DNA from: Pseudomonas sp. TTU2014-080ASC
Lineage (GTDB): Bacteria > Pseudomonadota > Gammaproteobacteria > Pseudomonadales > Pseudomonadaceae
DNA length: 64,000 bases
Reading direction: 5' to 3'
NCBI RefSeq assembly: GCF_001446935.1
Contig: NZ_LKKK01000011.1
Coordinates: 310,001 to 374,000, forward strand
The position numbers were made by a program, and so were the translations under genes. Of the stretch, positions 27,788-37,557 are shown one piece after another. Within the stretch, counting starts at the first letter, position 1, and every line of letters begins with the position of its first letter. The notes under the pieces are model-generated. The model had not been told where the DNA came from, did no database searches, and saw only the letters and a list, made by a program, of their open reading frames with translations.

Positions 27788-28546
27788 ATGGATGGGAGTG
27801 TTTTGGCCAACTTCGGTCAGCTTGGAAGTTGTCGGCCGCCGTCACTGGAAGCGTTGCTGATGGGTGTCGTGCCGCTGATGCCAATGTTGGATGTGTTGCC
27901 CAATGCGACGATTTTTATCAAAGACCGTGAGGCGCGTTACGTCCTGGCTAACAGCACACTGGTGCAGCGCTGCGGTTCACCGTTACTGGGCAAAACCAGC
28001 GCAGAAGTATTTCCGGCAAAGTTGGGGCCCGGTTACACCGAACAGGACCGGAGGGTGTTGGAGCAGGGGCATGTTCTGGAGGACCAGCTCGAGTTGCATC
28101 TGTATGGCACGCGGGAGCCAGGCTGGTGCCTGACGCATAAGTGGCCGCTGTACAACAGTGAGGATGAAGTGATTGGTTTGGTCGGTATTTCTGTCGATTT
28201 ACAGGCCGCCCGAGAAACCCATCCGGCTTATCAGCGTTTGGCTGAGGTGGATGGCTACATCCGGGCTAACTTTCACCGTCGCGTCACTTTGAGCGAGCTG
28301 ACGCGTCTGGCCGGAATCTCTGTGGCGCAACTAGAGCGCTACTGCAAAAGGGTGTTTCAACTCACGCCCAGGCAGATGATCCAGAAAGTCCGCTTGGAAC
28401 ACGCCCACCGATTGCTCCAGACCGACATGCCGATTACCGAGGTGGCCTTGCAATGCGGTTACACCGACCACAGTGCCTTTACCCGACAGTTTAAGGAGCT
28501 GACAGGGTTCACTCCGAGCCAGTATCGGCAGGCAGCGGTGGGCTAA
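27788..28546 (+). CDS. lhpR: PAS/AraC-type regulator of the hydroxyproline locus
   Basis: 252 residues. The N-terminal part (about 40-145) is a PAS-like domain: LDVLPNATIFIKDREARYVL, then ANSTLVQRCG, then LVGISVDLQAA. The C-terminal part (about 155-250) is an AraC HTH pair: VTLSELTRLAGISVAQLERY and ITEVALQCGYTDHSAFTRQF, ending LTGFTPSQYRQ. ATG 27788 is preferred to the start at 27704, which lies inside the control region. It is divergent from the lhp operon, so it most likely activates it in response to hydroxyproline or a metabolite bound in the PAS domain. Confidence 0.85.
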   Translation: MDGSVLANFGQLGSCRPPSLEALLMGVVPLMPMLDVLPNATIFIKDREARYVLANSTLVQRCGSPLLGKTSAEVFPAKLGPGYTEQDRRVLEQGHVLEDQLELHLYGTREPGWCLTHKWPLYNSEDEVIGLVGISVDLQAARETHPAYQRLAEVDGYIRANFHRRVTLSELTRLAGISVAQLERYCKRVFQLTPRQMIQKVRLEHAHRLLQTDMPITEVALQCGYTDHSAFTRQFKELTGFTPSQYRQAAVG

Positions 28547-28612
28547 AAGGCCTATACAGGCAGGGCGGCTATTCGCGAATAGTCTGGGAGGTAGCCCTAG
28601 ATGAGAGTCCGC

Positions 28613-28952
28613 AGGCAATAAAAAATCCGGCCTATTGATCGGGTTTCTAGAATTTGCCTCCGCGACCTGGACTCGACAGCGCAGCTGAACGCGCTTTAGC
28701 GCGGCCCCGAAGGGGGCGCGGAGCAAATAACCTGGGACGAAGTCCCTGGTGAGAGTCTTCAGGCAATAAAAAAACCGGCCTACTGACCGGGTTTCTTGAA
28801 TTTGGCTCCGCGACCTGGACTCGACAGCGCAAGCTGAACGCGCTTTAGCGCGGCCCCGAAGGGGTGAGCGAAGCGAATAACCTGGGACGCAGTCCCTGGT
28901 GAGAGTCTGCAGGCAATAAAAAACCCGGCCTACTGACCGGGTTTCTTGAATT
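28613..28952. repeat. Tandem repeats built from the tRNA-Asn 3' end and its terminator
   Basis: Reading toward the tRNA, two copies of its last 22 bases (T-arm, acceptor strand and CCA) occur at 28655-28676 (one mismatch) and 28803-28824; the intact tRNA has them at 28953-28974. Spacing is 148 and 150 bases. Each unit also contains a GC-rich block (for example CGCGCTTTAGCGCGGCCCCG) and a terminator hairpin of the CCGGCCTACTGACCGGG type. This fills most of the gap after lhpR; no gene is seen in it. Confidence 0.88.
28918..28944 (-). terminator. Intrinsic terminator of tRNA-Asn
   Basis: On the minus strand AAACCCGG-TCAGTAGG-CCGGGTTTTTT forms a stem with a uridine tract immediately after the tRNA 3' end. 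Near-identical hairpins recur about 150 and 300 bases further on within the tandem repeats. Confidence 0.88.
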
Positions 28953-29028
28953 TGGCTCCGCGACCTGGACTCGAACCAGGGACCCAATGATTAACAGTCA
29001 TTTGCTCTACCGACTGAGCTATCGCGGA
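28953..29028 (-). tRNA. tRNA-Asn (GTT)
   Basis: 76 bases with encoded CCA. Acceptor TCCGCGA pairs with TCGCGGA, the T-loop GGTTCGAGTCC is intact, and the anticodon arm is GACTGTTAATC with anticodon GTT. It stands alone, 64 bases downstream of the aminotransferase gene on the same strand and behind that gene's terminator, so it has its own promoter. Confidence 0.97.
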
Positions 29029-29052
29029 ACAACGGTGCGTATCCTACTGATT

Positions 29053-29087
29053 AAAAAGGAGAAGTCAACACTTCGACTTCTCCTTTT
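29053..29087. terminator. Terminator of the aromatic aminotransferase gene
   Basis: A perfect 13-bp inverted repeat AAAAGGAGAAGTC / GACTTCTCCTTTT with an 8-base loop; the A- and T-tracts make it bidirectional. It lies 6 bases after the aminotransferase stop. Confidence 0.9.
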
Positions 29088-29092
29088 GCAGG

Positions 29093-30289
29093 TTACAGAA
29101 CCTTGGCAATCGCCTGAGTAACAGCAGGCAGGTTGCTTTGGTTCAGCGCGGCGACGCAGATGCGGCCGGTGCTGACAGCGTAGATACCGAACTCGTTTTT
29201 CAGGCGTTCTACCTGCTCAGCGGTCAGACCGGAGTAGGAGAACATGCCGCGTTGGCGAGCAACAAAGCTGAAGTCACGCTTATCAGTCAGGGCTGCCAGT
29301 TGCTCAACCATGGCCATGCGCATGCTACGAATGCGGTCACGCATGCCAGCCAGCTCTTCTTCCCACAGAGCGCGCAGTTCTGGGTTGTTCAGTACGCTGG
29401 CAACCACGGTTGCACCGTGAGTCGGCGGGTTAGAGTAGTTGGTGCGGATTACGCGCTTGGCCTGAGACAGCACGCGGCCCGCTTCTTCCTTGCTGCCAGT
29501 GACGATAGTCAGTGCACCAACACGCTCGCCGTACAGCGAGAAGGACTTGGAGAAGGAACTGGATACGAAGAACGGCATGCCGGAAGCCGCGAACAGGCGT
29601 ACCGCAAAGGCGTCTTCGTCGATGCCTTCACCAAAGCCCTGATAGGCGATATCGAGGAACGGCACGTGCTCGCGCTCGCGCAGCACTTCCAGAACGGCTT
29701 TCCAGTCGTCCAGAGACAGATCAACGCCAGTTGGGTTGTGGCAGCAGGCGTGCAGCACGACGATGGAGCGGGCCGGCAGGTTGCGCAGGTCTTCCAGCAT
29801 GCCGGCCTGATTTACGCCGTGAGTGGCTGCATCGTAGTAGCGGTAGTTCTGTACCGGGAAACCAGCGGACTCGAACAGGGCGCGGTGGTTTTCCCAGCTT
29901 GGGTCGCTGATAGCAACAACGGCGTTCGGCAGCAGGCGCTTGAGGAAGTCAGCGCCGGTCTTCAGTGCACCGGTACCGCCAACCGCCTGAGTAGTAATCA
30001 CCTGACCGGCGGCAATCAGCTCGGAGTCTGCACCCAGCAGCAGTTTCTGTACTGCGCTGTCGTAGGCTGCGATGCCTTCGATCGGGAGGTAGCCACGCGG
30101 AGCATGGGCTTCAATACGAGCCTTTTCCGCTTCAGCTACGGCGCGCAGCAGAGGGATGCGGCCTTCCTCGTTGTAGTAGACACCTACACCCAGATTGACC
30201 TTGGTCGCACGGGTGTCGGCATTGAATGCTTCATTGAGGCCCAGGATGGGGTCGCGCGGAGCCATTTCGACGGCGGAGAACAGACTCAT
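29093..30289 (-). CDS. tyrB: Aromatic amino-acid aminotransferase (aspartate aminotransferase family Ia)
   Basis: 398-residue PLP enzyme transferring amino groups between aromatic amino acids or aspartate and 2-oxoglutarate. Motifs: NLGVGVYYNEEGRIPLLRAV at the N-terminus, substrate strand ISDPSWENH, HACCHNPTGVD, PLP-binding K248 in SSSFSKSFSLYGERVG and the C-terminal Arg in RQRGMFSYSG. Family Ia enzymes named TyrB, PhhC or AspC are close, so the preferred substrate is uncertain. The neighbouring uvrB, divergent, matches the P. aeruginosa order. The 173-base gap between them carries both promoters. Confidence 0.88.
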   Translation of the reverse strand: MSLFSAVEMAPRDPILGLNEAFNADTRATKVNLGVGVYYNEEGRIPLLRAVAEAEKARIEAHAPRGYLPIEGIAAYDSAVQKLLLGADSELIAAGQVITTQAVGGTGALKTGADFLKRLLPNAVVAISDPSWENHRALFESAGFPVQNYRYYDAATHGVNQAGMLEDLRNLPARSIVVLHACCHNPTGVDLSLDDWKAVLEVLREREHVPFLDIAYQGFGEGIDEDAFAVRLFAASGMPFFVSSSFSKSFSLYGERVGALTIVTGSKEEAGRVLSQAKRVIRTNYSNPPTHGATVVASVLNNPELRALWEEELAGMRDRIRSMRMAMVEQLAALTDKRDFSFVARQRGMFSYSGLTAEQVERLKNEFGIYAVSTGRICVAALNQSNLPAVTQAIAKVL

Positions 30290-30462
30290 GGATACGGCAG
30301 CTCGAAAAGGAGGGTGAGTATCAGCAATCCCCGGTTAGGGGATTGCGCAATTGGCCCGGTAGTATACCGGGGCTAAATCGGTGCCGCGACAGCAGGCACA
30401 CCTTTATGTGGGTTTTGACGTAGGCTTTTCATACGCGTCACACCTGTTTACCGAGGTTTGTT

Positions 30463-32478
<2,016 letters not shown>

Positions 32479-32484
32479 CGGTAA

Positions 32485-33384
32485 TCAGCGTCGCGCGAAG
32501 ATAATCAGCACTACGCCGCCCAAGGTTATGGCGCAGGCCAGCAGGGCGGTCAGGCTGAGTTGTTCGCCGAGCAATATGTAACCGAGTAGCAGGGCCACCA
32601 CTGGGTTCACAAAGGCAAAAGTGGACACCATGCTTGGTCTGACTTCCCGCCGAAGCCAAAAGTAAGCGGGATAAACGCCAAGGCTGACTGGCAGGATCAG
32701 ATAGGCCAGCCACAGCCAGGCCTCGCCGCTGAATTTAGAGAACTCCAATTGCTGCCAGTCGCCGTGCCACAGGCCAAACAGCGCCAGGGTCAGGGCGCCG
32801 ATGATCATTTGCAGGCTCAGTCCCAGCCAGCTAGATTTGAACGCCGGGCGCTGGCGCATTATCCAGGCTCCGCCTGCCCAGAACAGAGTAGCCAGTACGA
32901 CCAGCAGGCCGGAAAACCATTGCTCGACTGAGGCGCGGTGATCCAGTCCGTTACTCATCAGCAATACAATCCCGGCGCACGCAAGTGCTAACCCGGCAAT
33001 GACCCAGAAGGGTGGGCGCTCTCCCAGTAGCCATTCCAGAGCCACACTCCACAACGGCAGTGTGGTGTAGAGCATGGCCAGCATGCCTGTGGGCAAATAT
33101 TGGTTGGCGTAGATCAAAGCGCCCTGACCAACGGCAATTAAGGCCAGGCTGCCGATTAGCACGCCACCCCAATCACTGCGCTGTATGTGCATCTGTTTGC
33201 TGGCGATCACCCAGGCCAGCGCCAACAAGCCCGCAATGGAAAAGCGCAATGTACCAATAATGAATGGCGGGACTTCACGCAGCAGATAATGGTTGGCCAG
33301 ATATGTGGTTCCCCAGCCGATATAAATGACGGCAAAAGCAAGGACGAGCAGCAGACTACGGGCAGGAGCTGTGGTTGACGACAT
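32485..33384 (-). CDS. EamA/DMT family exporter
   Basis: 299 residues with about ten membrane helices in two EamA repeats; typical features are IYIGWGTTYLANHYLLREVP at the N-terminus, LYTTLPLWSVALEWLLGERP closing the first repeat and VSTFAFVNPVVALLLGYILL near the end of the second. Such proteins export small metabolites or amino acids (RhtA/YedA type). Nothing near it points to a substrate. It is convergent with uvrB with no visible terminator in the 6-base gap. Confidence 0.85.
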   Translation of the reverse strand: MSSTTAPARSLLLVLAFAVIYIGWGTTYLANHYLLREVPPFIIGTLRFSIAGLLALAWVIASKQMHIQRSDWGGVLIGSLALIAVGQGALIYANQYLPTGMLAMLYTTLPLWSVALEWLLGERPPFWVIAGLALACAGIVLLMSNGLDHRASVEQWFSGLLVVLATLFWAGGAWIMRQRPAFKSSWLGLSLQMIIGALTLALFGLWHGDWQQLEFSKFSGEAWLWLAYLILPVSLGVYPAYFWLRREVRPSMVSTFAFVNPVVALLLGYILLGEQLSLTALLACAITLGGVVLIIFARR

Positions 33385-33679
33385 GTGAACCTGAAAGGCT
33401 GATGTGAGCGGCGACAGATCGGAGGTGTGCTCGAAAAGCTGTGTTCCGTGATGCCGAGCAGAATAGGAGATTAATCGGATAACAGCATACGGATAGCACG
33501 ACCTGATCGATATAGCGAAGGCGTCATCGTCAGGCAGGATTGCGGCTTGCGTACTGCAAAGGTGCAGCTGGGTGGTTGCAACCGAGCCCCCTTGTATAGG
33601 GCGTCGCTGGAGCCAGCCCCGCGTTGCCTGCTAACATTCCTCTTTTAATCGCGTTCACAGTAATTCTCCGGGAACTTTC
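33385..33679. other. Gap between the exporter and gltX
   Basis: About 295 bases carrying the divergent promoters of the EamA gene and gltX. A TTTAAT box at 33644-33649 could serve gltX, but its best upstream partner TTGCCT is only 14 bases away, so I do not call a promoter. No gene or RNA is recognised. Confidence 0.4.
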
Positions 33680-35161
33680 ATGACCACCGTACGCACCCGT
33701 ATCGCGCCGTCGCCAACTGGCGATCCGCACGTAGGCACCGCCTATATCGCTTTGTTCAACATGTGCTTTGCCCGTCAGCACGGTGGCGAATTCATCCTGC
33801 GTATCGAAGATACTGACCAGCTGCGTTCGACTCGTGAATCTGAGCAGCAGATTTATGATGCGCTGCGCTGGTTGGGGATTGAATGGAGCGAAGGTCCGGA
33901 CGTAGGCGGCCCGCACGGCCCATATCGTCAGAGCGAGCGCGGCCACATCTACCAGAAGTACAGTGCTGAACTGGTCGAGAAGGGCCATGCATTCCATTGC
34001 TTCTGCACCGCTGAGCGCCTGGACAAGGTCCGTGCTGAGCAAATGGAAGCCAAGCAGACACCGCGTTACGACGGTCACTGCATGCACCTGTCTGCTGAAG
34101 AAGTGCAAAAGCGCCTGGCAGCTGGCGAGCCGAATGTGGTGCGCATGAAGGTGCCGACCGAAGGTGTCTGCGTGGTGCCGGACATGCTCCGTGGTGACGT
34201 TGAAATCCCGTGGGATCGCATGGACATGCAGGTGCTGATGAAGACCGACGGCCTGCCAACTTACTTCCTGGCCAACGTCGTTGATGATCACCTGATGGGT
34301 ATCACCCACGTATTGCGTGGGGAAGAGTGGCTGCCTTCGGCTCCGAAACTGATCCTGCTGTACGAATACTTTGGCTGGGAGCAGCCTCAGCTGTGCTACA
34401 TGCCGCTGTTGCGTAACCCGGACAAGAGCAAGCTGTCCAAGCGTAAGAATCCGACCTCAATTACCTTCTACGAGCGTATGGGTTTCCTGCCGCAGGCCAT
34501 GCTCAACTACCTCGGTCGTATGGGCTGGTCGATGCCAGATGAGCGAGAGAAGTTCACTCTGGATGAAATGATCGCCAACTTTGACATCAATCGCGTGTCG
34601 TTGGGTGGTCCGATCTTCGATCTGGAAAAGCTGTCCTGGCTCAATGGCCAGTGGATGCGCGAGCTGTCAGTTGAGCAGTTTGCAGCAGAGGCACAGAAGT
34701 GGGCCTTTAACAGTAACTACTTGATGCAAATCGCTCCGCACGTGCAAGGGCGGGTGGAAACTTTCAGTCAGATTGCGCCGTTGGCGAGCTTCTTCTTTGC
34801 GGGCGGTCTGAATCTGGATGCCAAGCTGTTTGAGCACAAAAAACTTTCGGCAGATCAGGTGCGCCAAGTCATGCAGCTGATTTTGTGGAAGCTGGAAGCC
34901 TTGCGTCAGTGGGAAAAGGACAACATCACCGCCTGTATTCAGGCTGTTGTTGAGCATTTGCAGCTGAAACTGCGCGATGCCATGCCGTTGATGTTTGCCG
35001 CCATTACTGGGCAGGCCAGCTCTGTTTCTGTACTGGATGCGATGGAAATCCTCGGCCCGGATCTGACCCGCTTCCGCCTGCGTCAGGCCATCGAGTTGCT
35101 CGGTGGTGTGTCGAAGAAGGAAAACAAAGAGTGGGAAAAACTGCTGGCAGCGATTGCCTGA
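33680..35161 (+). CDS. gltX: Glutamyl-tRNA synthetase
   Basis: 493-residue class I aminoacyl-tRNA synthetase charging tRNA-Glu, which is encoded just downstream. The HIGH-type motif is [11 protein letters not shown] (residues 10-20) and the KMSKS-type motif is K251-L-S-K-R. A discriminating-type anticodon-binding region makes up the C-terminal third. ATG 33680 is preceded by CCGGGAAC. The stop is followed by a perfect inverted repeat. Confidence 0.97.
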   Translation: MTTVRTRIAPSPTGDPHVGTAYIALFNMCFARQHGGEFILRIEDTDQLRSTRESEQQIYDALRWLGIEWSEGPDVGGPHGPYRQSERGHIYQKYSAELVEKGHAFHCFCTAERLDKVRAEQMEAKQTPRYDGHCMHLSAEEVQKRLAAGEPNVVRMKVPTEGVCVVPDMLRGDVEIPWDRMDMQVLMKTDGLPTYFLANVVDDHLMGITHVLRGEEWLPSAPKLILLYEYFGWEQPQLCYMPLLRNPDKSKLSKRKNPTSITFYERMGFLPQAMLNYLGRMGWSMPDEREKFTLDEMIANFDINRVSLGGPIFDLEKLSWLNGQWMRELSVEQFAAEAQKWAFNSNYLMQIAPHVQGRVETFSQIAPLASFFFAGGLNLDAKLFEHKKLSADQVRQVMQLILWKLEALRQWEKDNITACIQAVVEHLQLKLRDAMPLMFAAITGQASSVSVLDAMEILGPDLTRFRLRQAIELLGGVSKKENKEWEKLLAAIA

Positions 35162-35165
35162 TCAG

Positions 35166-35208
35166 CCGACATGACCGGCCAGCGCTGCGCGATGGCCGGT
35201 CATGTCGG
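35166..35208. terminator. Long inverted repeat after gltX
   Basis: A perfect 15-bp stem CCGACATGACCGGCC / GGCCGGTCATGTCGG with a 13-base loop, starting 4 bases after the gltX stop. It lacks a uridine tract, so it is an atypical terminator or a transcript-stabilising stem. Confidence 0.6.
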
Positions 35209-35260
35209 GTAAGTGTTTGTTCTGTCAGCAGAAAATATTGCGATAGCGCATAAAAATTTG

Positions 35261-35289
35261 TTGACACAAACGGGGCGCGCTCTTAACAT
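35261..35289 (+). promoter_or_regulatory. Sigma-70 promoter of the tRNA-Ala/tRNA-Glu operon
   Basis: TTGACA at 35261-35266 and TAACAT at 35284-35289 are 17 bases apart, with a GC-rich GCGCCCCG discriminator right after. That discriminator is typical of stable-RNA promoters under stringent (ppGpp) control. The first tRNA starts 19 bases after the -10. Confidence 0.78.
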
Positions 35290-35307
35290 GCGCCCCGTCC
35301 TTGAGAT

Positions 35308-35383
<76 letters not shown>

Positions 35384-35447
35384 ATCTCAAAGCCGAAAGG
35401 CTTGCCACAGTGGACTCAAACGAGTCGGCTGTTTTGAAGGGTTCTGC

Positions 35448-35523
35448 GTCCCCTTCGTCTAGTGGCCTAGGACACCGCCCTTTCACGGCGGTAACAGGGG
35501 TTCGAGTCCCCTAGGGGACGCCA
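35448..35523 (+). tRNA. tRNA-Glu (TTC), copy 1
   Basis: 76 bases with encoded CCA; acceptor GTCCCCT / AGGGGAC, anticodon loop CTTTCAC gives TTC. The cognate synthetase gene gltX is directly upstream. Confidence 0.97.
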
Positions 35524-35573
35524 CTATTTCCAGCCCAGTGCTTCGGCACTGAGTGTCGAGAGACATAAAATCT

Positions 35574-35649
<76 letters not shown>

Positions 35650-35697
35650 ATTTCCACGACCGATCAGCCAGTTGCTGATTGCGTTATCGAAGGTTTC

Positions 35698-35773
35698 GTC
35701 CCCTTCGTCTAGTGGCCTAGGACACCGCCCTTTCACGGCGGTAACAGGGGTTCGAGTCCCCTAGGGGACGCCA
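35698..35773 (+). tRNA. tRNA-Glu (TTC), copy 2
   Basis: Identical in sequence to copy 1 at 35448-35523. It is the last gene of the tRNA operon, followed by a terminator 25 bases on. Confidence 0.97.
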
Positions 35774-35797
35774 TTTTTACCTGCCTTGCAGGCTCTG

Positions 35798-35831
35798 AAA
35801 GGGTCATTCGTATGAATGACCCTTTTGTTTT
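35798..35831 (+). terminator. Terminator of the tRNA operon
   Basis: AAAGGGTCATTC-GTAT-GAATGACCCTTTT forms a 12-bp stem followed by TTGTTTTAT. Confidence 0.9.
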
Positions 35832-36378
35832 ATTTGCCCGAATGATTTCTCTTGCCGCAAATTCAGCTCCTGATTGATCCCATATTGTCATCTTTGTTGT
35901 GGCACATGCAGGAGCTGTATGGGGATATCAGACTGGTGCCCTCCGTTATAGACTGCTCGCCTATGTCGTACTGATAAGGTCCAAGTATGCTGCATCCGGC
36001 GATGGAGCAAGTGGCGGCTGTGGCAGATTGCGTTGGCGACCGAGCAGGCTTCAGCGCACTGGGCTGGCTGTTCGAATCTGGCTGGTGCCTTGGCGATGCA
36101 GTTGAATGAGGCGCGTCTGGTCATGAAGCTGGGCGGCGTTGCGCACCTCGCGATTATTTTCAGTTATAACGACCTTTTTTCGGTCCCTGCGCCGCTGTGC
36201 GAGAGTGCCAAGCGGCTTAAACGCGCGTTTTTGTGTGGTTTTTGCAGGAGTGCCGGTAATGGGCGATGGCATCATTTAGGGCAAGGCCGGGATGTAGCTG
36301 TCGCTGTTTGGCCGTGATCTGATTGCGTGGATGCCAGCAGTTTAGGTCTGAATGAATGACACGAGTGGGGAGCTGGCT
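35832..36378. other. Gene-poor stretch between the tRNA operon and the aldolase gene
   Basis: About 550 bases without a recognisable gene. Open frames of 68-94 codons exist on both strands (for example 36033-36317 plus) but their translations are rich in Trp, Cys and Arg, lack good ribosome sites and show no family. The last 50 bases should contain the promoter of the aldolase gene. It could be decayed coding sequence or hold an unannotated RNA. Confidence 0.5.
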
Positions 36379-37020
36379 ATGAGCCTGACGATGGATGCGG
36401 TGCTGCAGCAGGCCCGCCCGGTATTACCGGTTCTGGTAATCGAAGATGTAAGTCTGGCTTTGGATCTGGCAGCTGCGCTGCATGCCGGTGGCATCAGCGT
36501 GCTGGAGGTGACATTGCGTACGCCGGTAGCGCTGGATGCCTTGCGTACCATGCGTCAGGAGTTACCTGATCTGTTGATCGGGGCGGGTACGTTGATTCAC
36601 GCCGAGCAGTTTCGGGAGGCCAAAGAGGCTGGAGCGCAGTTTTCTGTCAGTCCGGGGTTTACTGAGCGACTGGCGGCAGCAGCAGATGATTCGGGGTTGC
36701 CGTACCTGCCGGGTGCCATGACGCCGTCCGAAGTATTGCTGGCGCTGGAGCATGGCTATCGCTCGTTGAAATTGTTTCCAGCTGATGGGGCCAGCAGCAT
36801 CAAGATGCTGAAGAGCTTCAAGGGGCCGTTCACTGGCATTCGCTTCTGTCCGACTGGTGGGGTTAACCCTGATAATCTGTTGAGCTTTTTGCGCTTGCCC
36901 AATGTTGCCTGCGTGGGCGGAACCTGGATTGCTCCAAGCAATCTGGTGCGGGCACGAGCATGGGATCAAATCACTCAACTGGCTCGGGAAGCGTGTGAGT
37001 TGGCCGGTAGTCTGGAGTAA
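36379..37020 (+). CDS. eda: KDPG/KHG aldolase (Entner-Doudoroff aldolase)
   Basis: 213-residue class I aldolase splitting 2-keto-3-deoxy-6-phosphogluconate into pyruvate and glyceraldehyde 3-phosphate. The Schiff-base lysine is K131 in YRSLKLFPAD; E43 in VLEVTLRT and the phosphate loop CPTGGVN are conserved. ATG 36379 has GGGGAG 7 bases upstream, which favours it over ATG 36352. No edd, zwf, pgl or glk gene is near, so this may be a second copy separate from the main pathway cluster. Next gene starts 5 bases after its stop. Confidence 0.88.
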   Translation: MSLTMDAVLQQARPVLPVLVIEDVSLALDLAAALHAGGISVLEVTLRTPVALDALRTMRQELPDLLIGAGTLIHAEQFREAKEAGAQFSVSPGFTERLAAAADDSGLPYLPGAMTPSEVLLALEHGYRSLKLFPADGASSIKMLKSFKGPFTGIRFCPTGGVNPDNLLSFLRLPNVACVGGTWIAPSNLVRARAWDQITQLAREACELAGSLE

Positions 37021-37025
37021 TCGAT

Positions 37026-37472
37026 ATGAATTGGGATTTCACCGACCCGTTTGTGATTGATCTGTGTGTCAATGCAGAGGACATCGATGGGCTGGGGCAC
37101 GCCAACAATGCGGTGTATGTCAGTTGGCTGGAGCGTTGCGCTTGGCGTCACTCGCAGTTTCTTGGTCTGGATCTGGCTGAGTACCGCCGTCTGGACCGGG
37201 CCATGGCAGTGTTGCGCCACGAAATTGATTACCTGGCCAGTGCTTACGAGGGCCAGCAATTGCAGATGGCCACTTGGATTATTGAGTCAGATCACCGCTT
37301 GAAAATGACCCGACACTTCCAGCTTGTTCGTCCAGAAGACGGCGTGACGCTATTGCGGGCCCGCACGACCTTTGTCTGCATCGAACTCTCTACCGGTAAG
37401 CCCAAACGCATGCCCGCCGAGTTTGTGGAAGGATACGGAGCAGCCGTGTTAAGCGCAGACGCCTTGCTTTAA
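37026..37472 (+). CDS. Hotdog-fold acyl-CoA thioesterase (YbgC/4HBT type)
   Basis: 148 residues with the single-hotdog pattern: D-GLGHANNAVYVSWLERC (containing the catalytic-loop GHxNN), then RHEIDYLASAYEGQQLQMAT and TRHFQLVR. It should hydrolyse an acyl-CoA or aroyl-CoA; the true substrate is unknown. It lies 5 bases after eda and is likely co-transcribed with it, followed by a terminator. A link to sugar-acid metabolism is not evident. Confidence 0.8.
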   Translation: MNWDFTDPFVIDLCVNAEDIDGLGHANNAVYVSWLERCAWRHSQFLGLDLAEYRRLDRAMAVLRHEIDYLASAYEGQQLQMATWIIESDHRLKMTRHFQLVRPEDGVTLLRARTTFVCIELSTGKPKRMPAEFVEGYGAAVLSADALL

Positions 37473-37516
37473 AAGGTGTTGACCGCACGATACCTAGCTG
37501 TTCATCCGGGACGCTG

Positions 37517-37543
37517 CGCCGCGTACACTACGCGGCGTTTTTT
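37517..37543 (+). terminator. Terminator of the eda-thioesterase unit
   Basis: CGCCGCGTA-CAC-TACGCGGCG, a perfect 9-bp stem, followed by TTTTTT at 37538-37543. Confidence 0.9.
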
Positions 37544-37557
37544 CGAGAGCTGACCCG

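Noticed and set aside
28655..28824. Additional tRNA-Asn genes
   Set aside because: Only the last 22 bases are present; D-arm and anticodon arm are missing.
28613..28952. CRISPR array for the 150-base tandem units
   Set aside because: Units are too long and few, the spacers are themselves repeated, and the repeated part is tRNA sequence.
28331..28987. 218-codon minus-strand frame over the end of lhpR and the tandem repeats
   Set aside because: It translates the repeats (recurring RNPxxRPxFLLP) and tRNA DNA; it is an artefact of the repeat having no stops in this frame.
29138..30376. 412-codon plus-strand frame opposite the aminotransferase
   Set aside because: The minus strand encodes an unmistakable PLP aminotransferase; this frame is a shadow despite its length.
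30290..30462. LexA/SOS box upstream of uvrB
   Set aside because: No CTG-N10-CAG palindrome found in the gap by eye.
36033..36317. 94-codon frame as a gene before eda
   Set aside because: No ribosome site, no family pattern, and unusual residue content; left as part of the orphan stretch.
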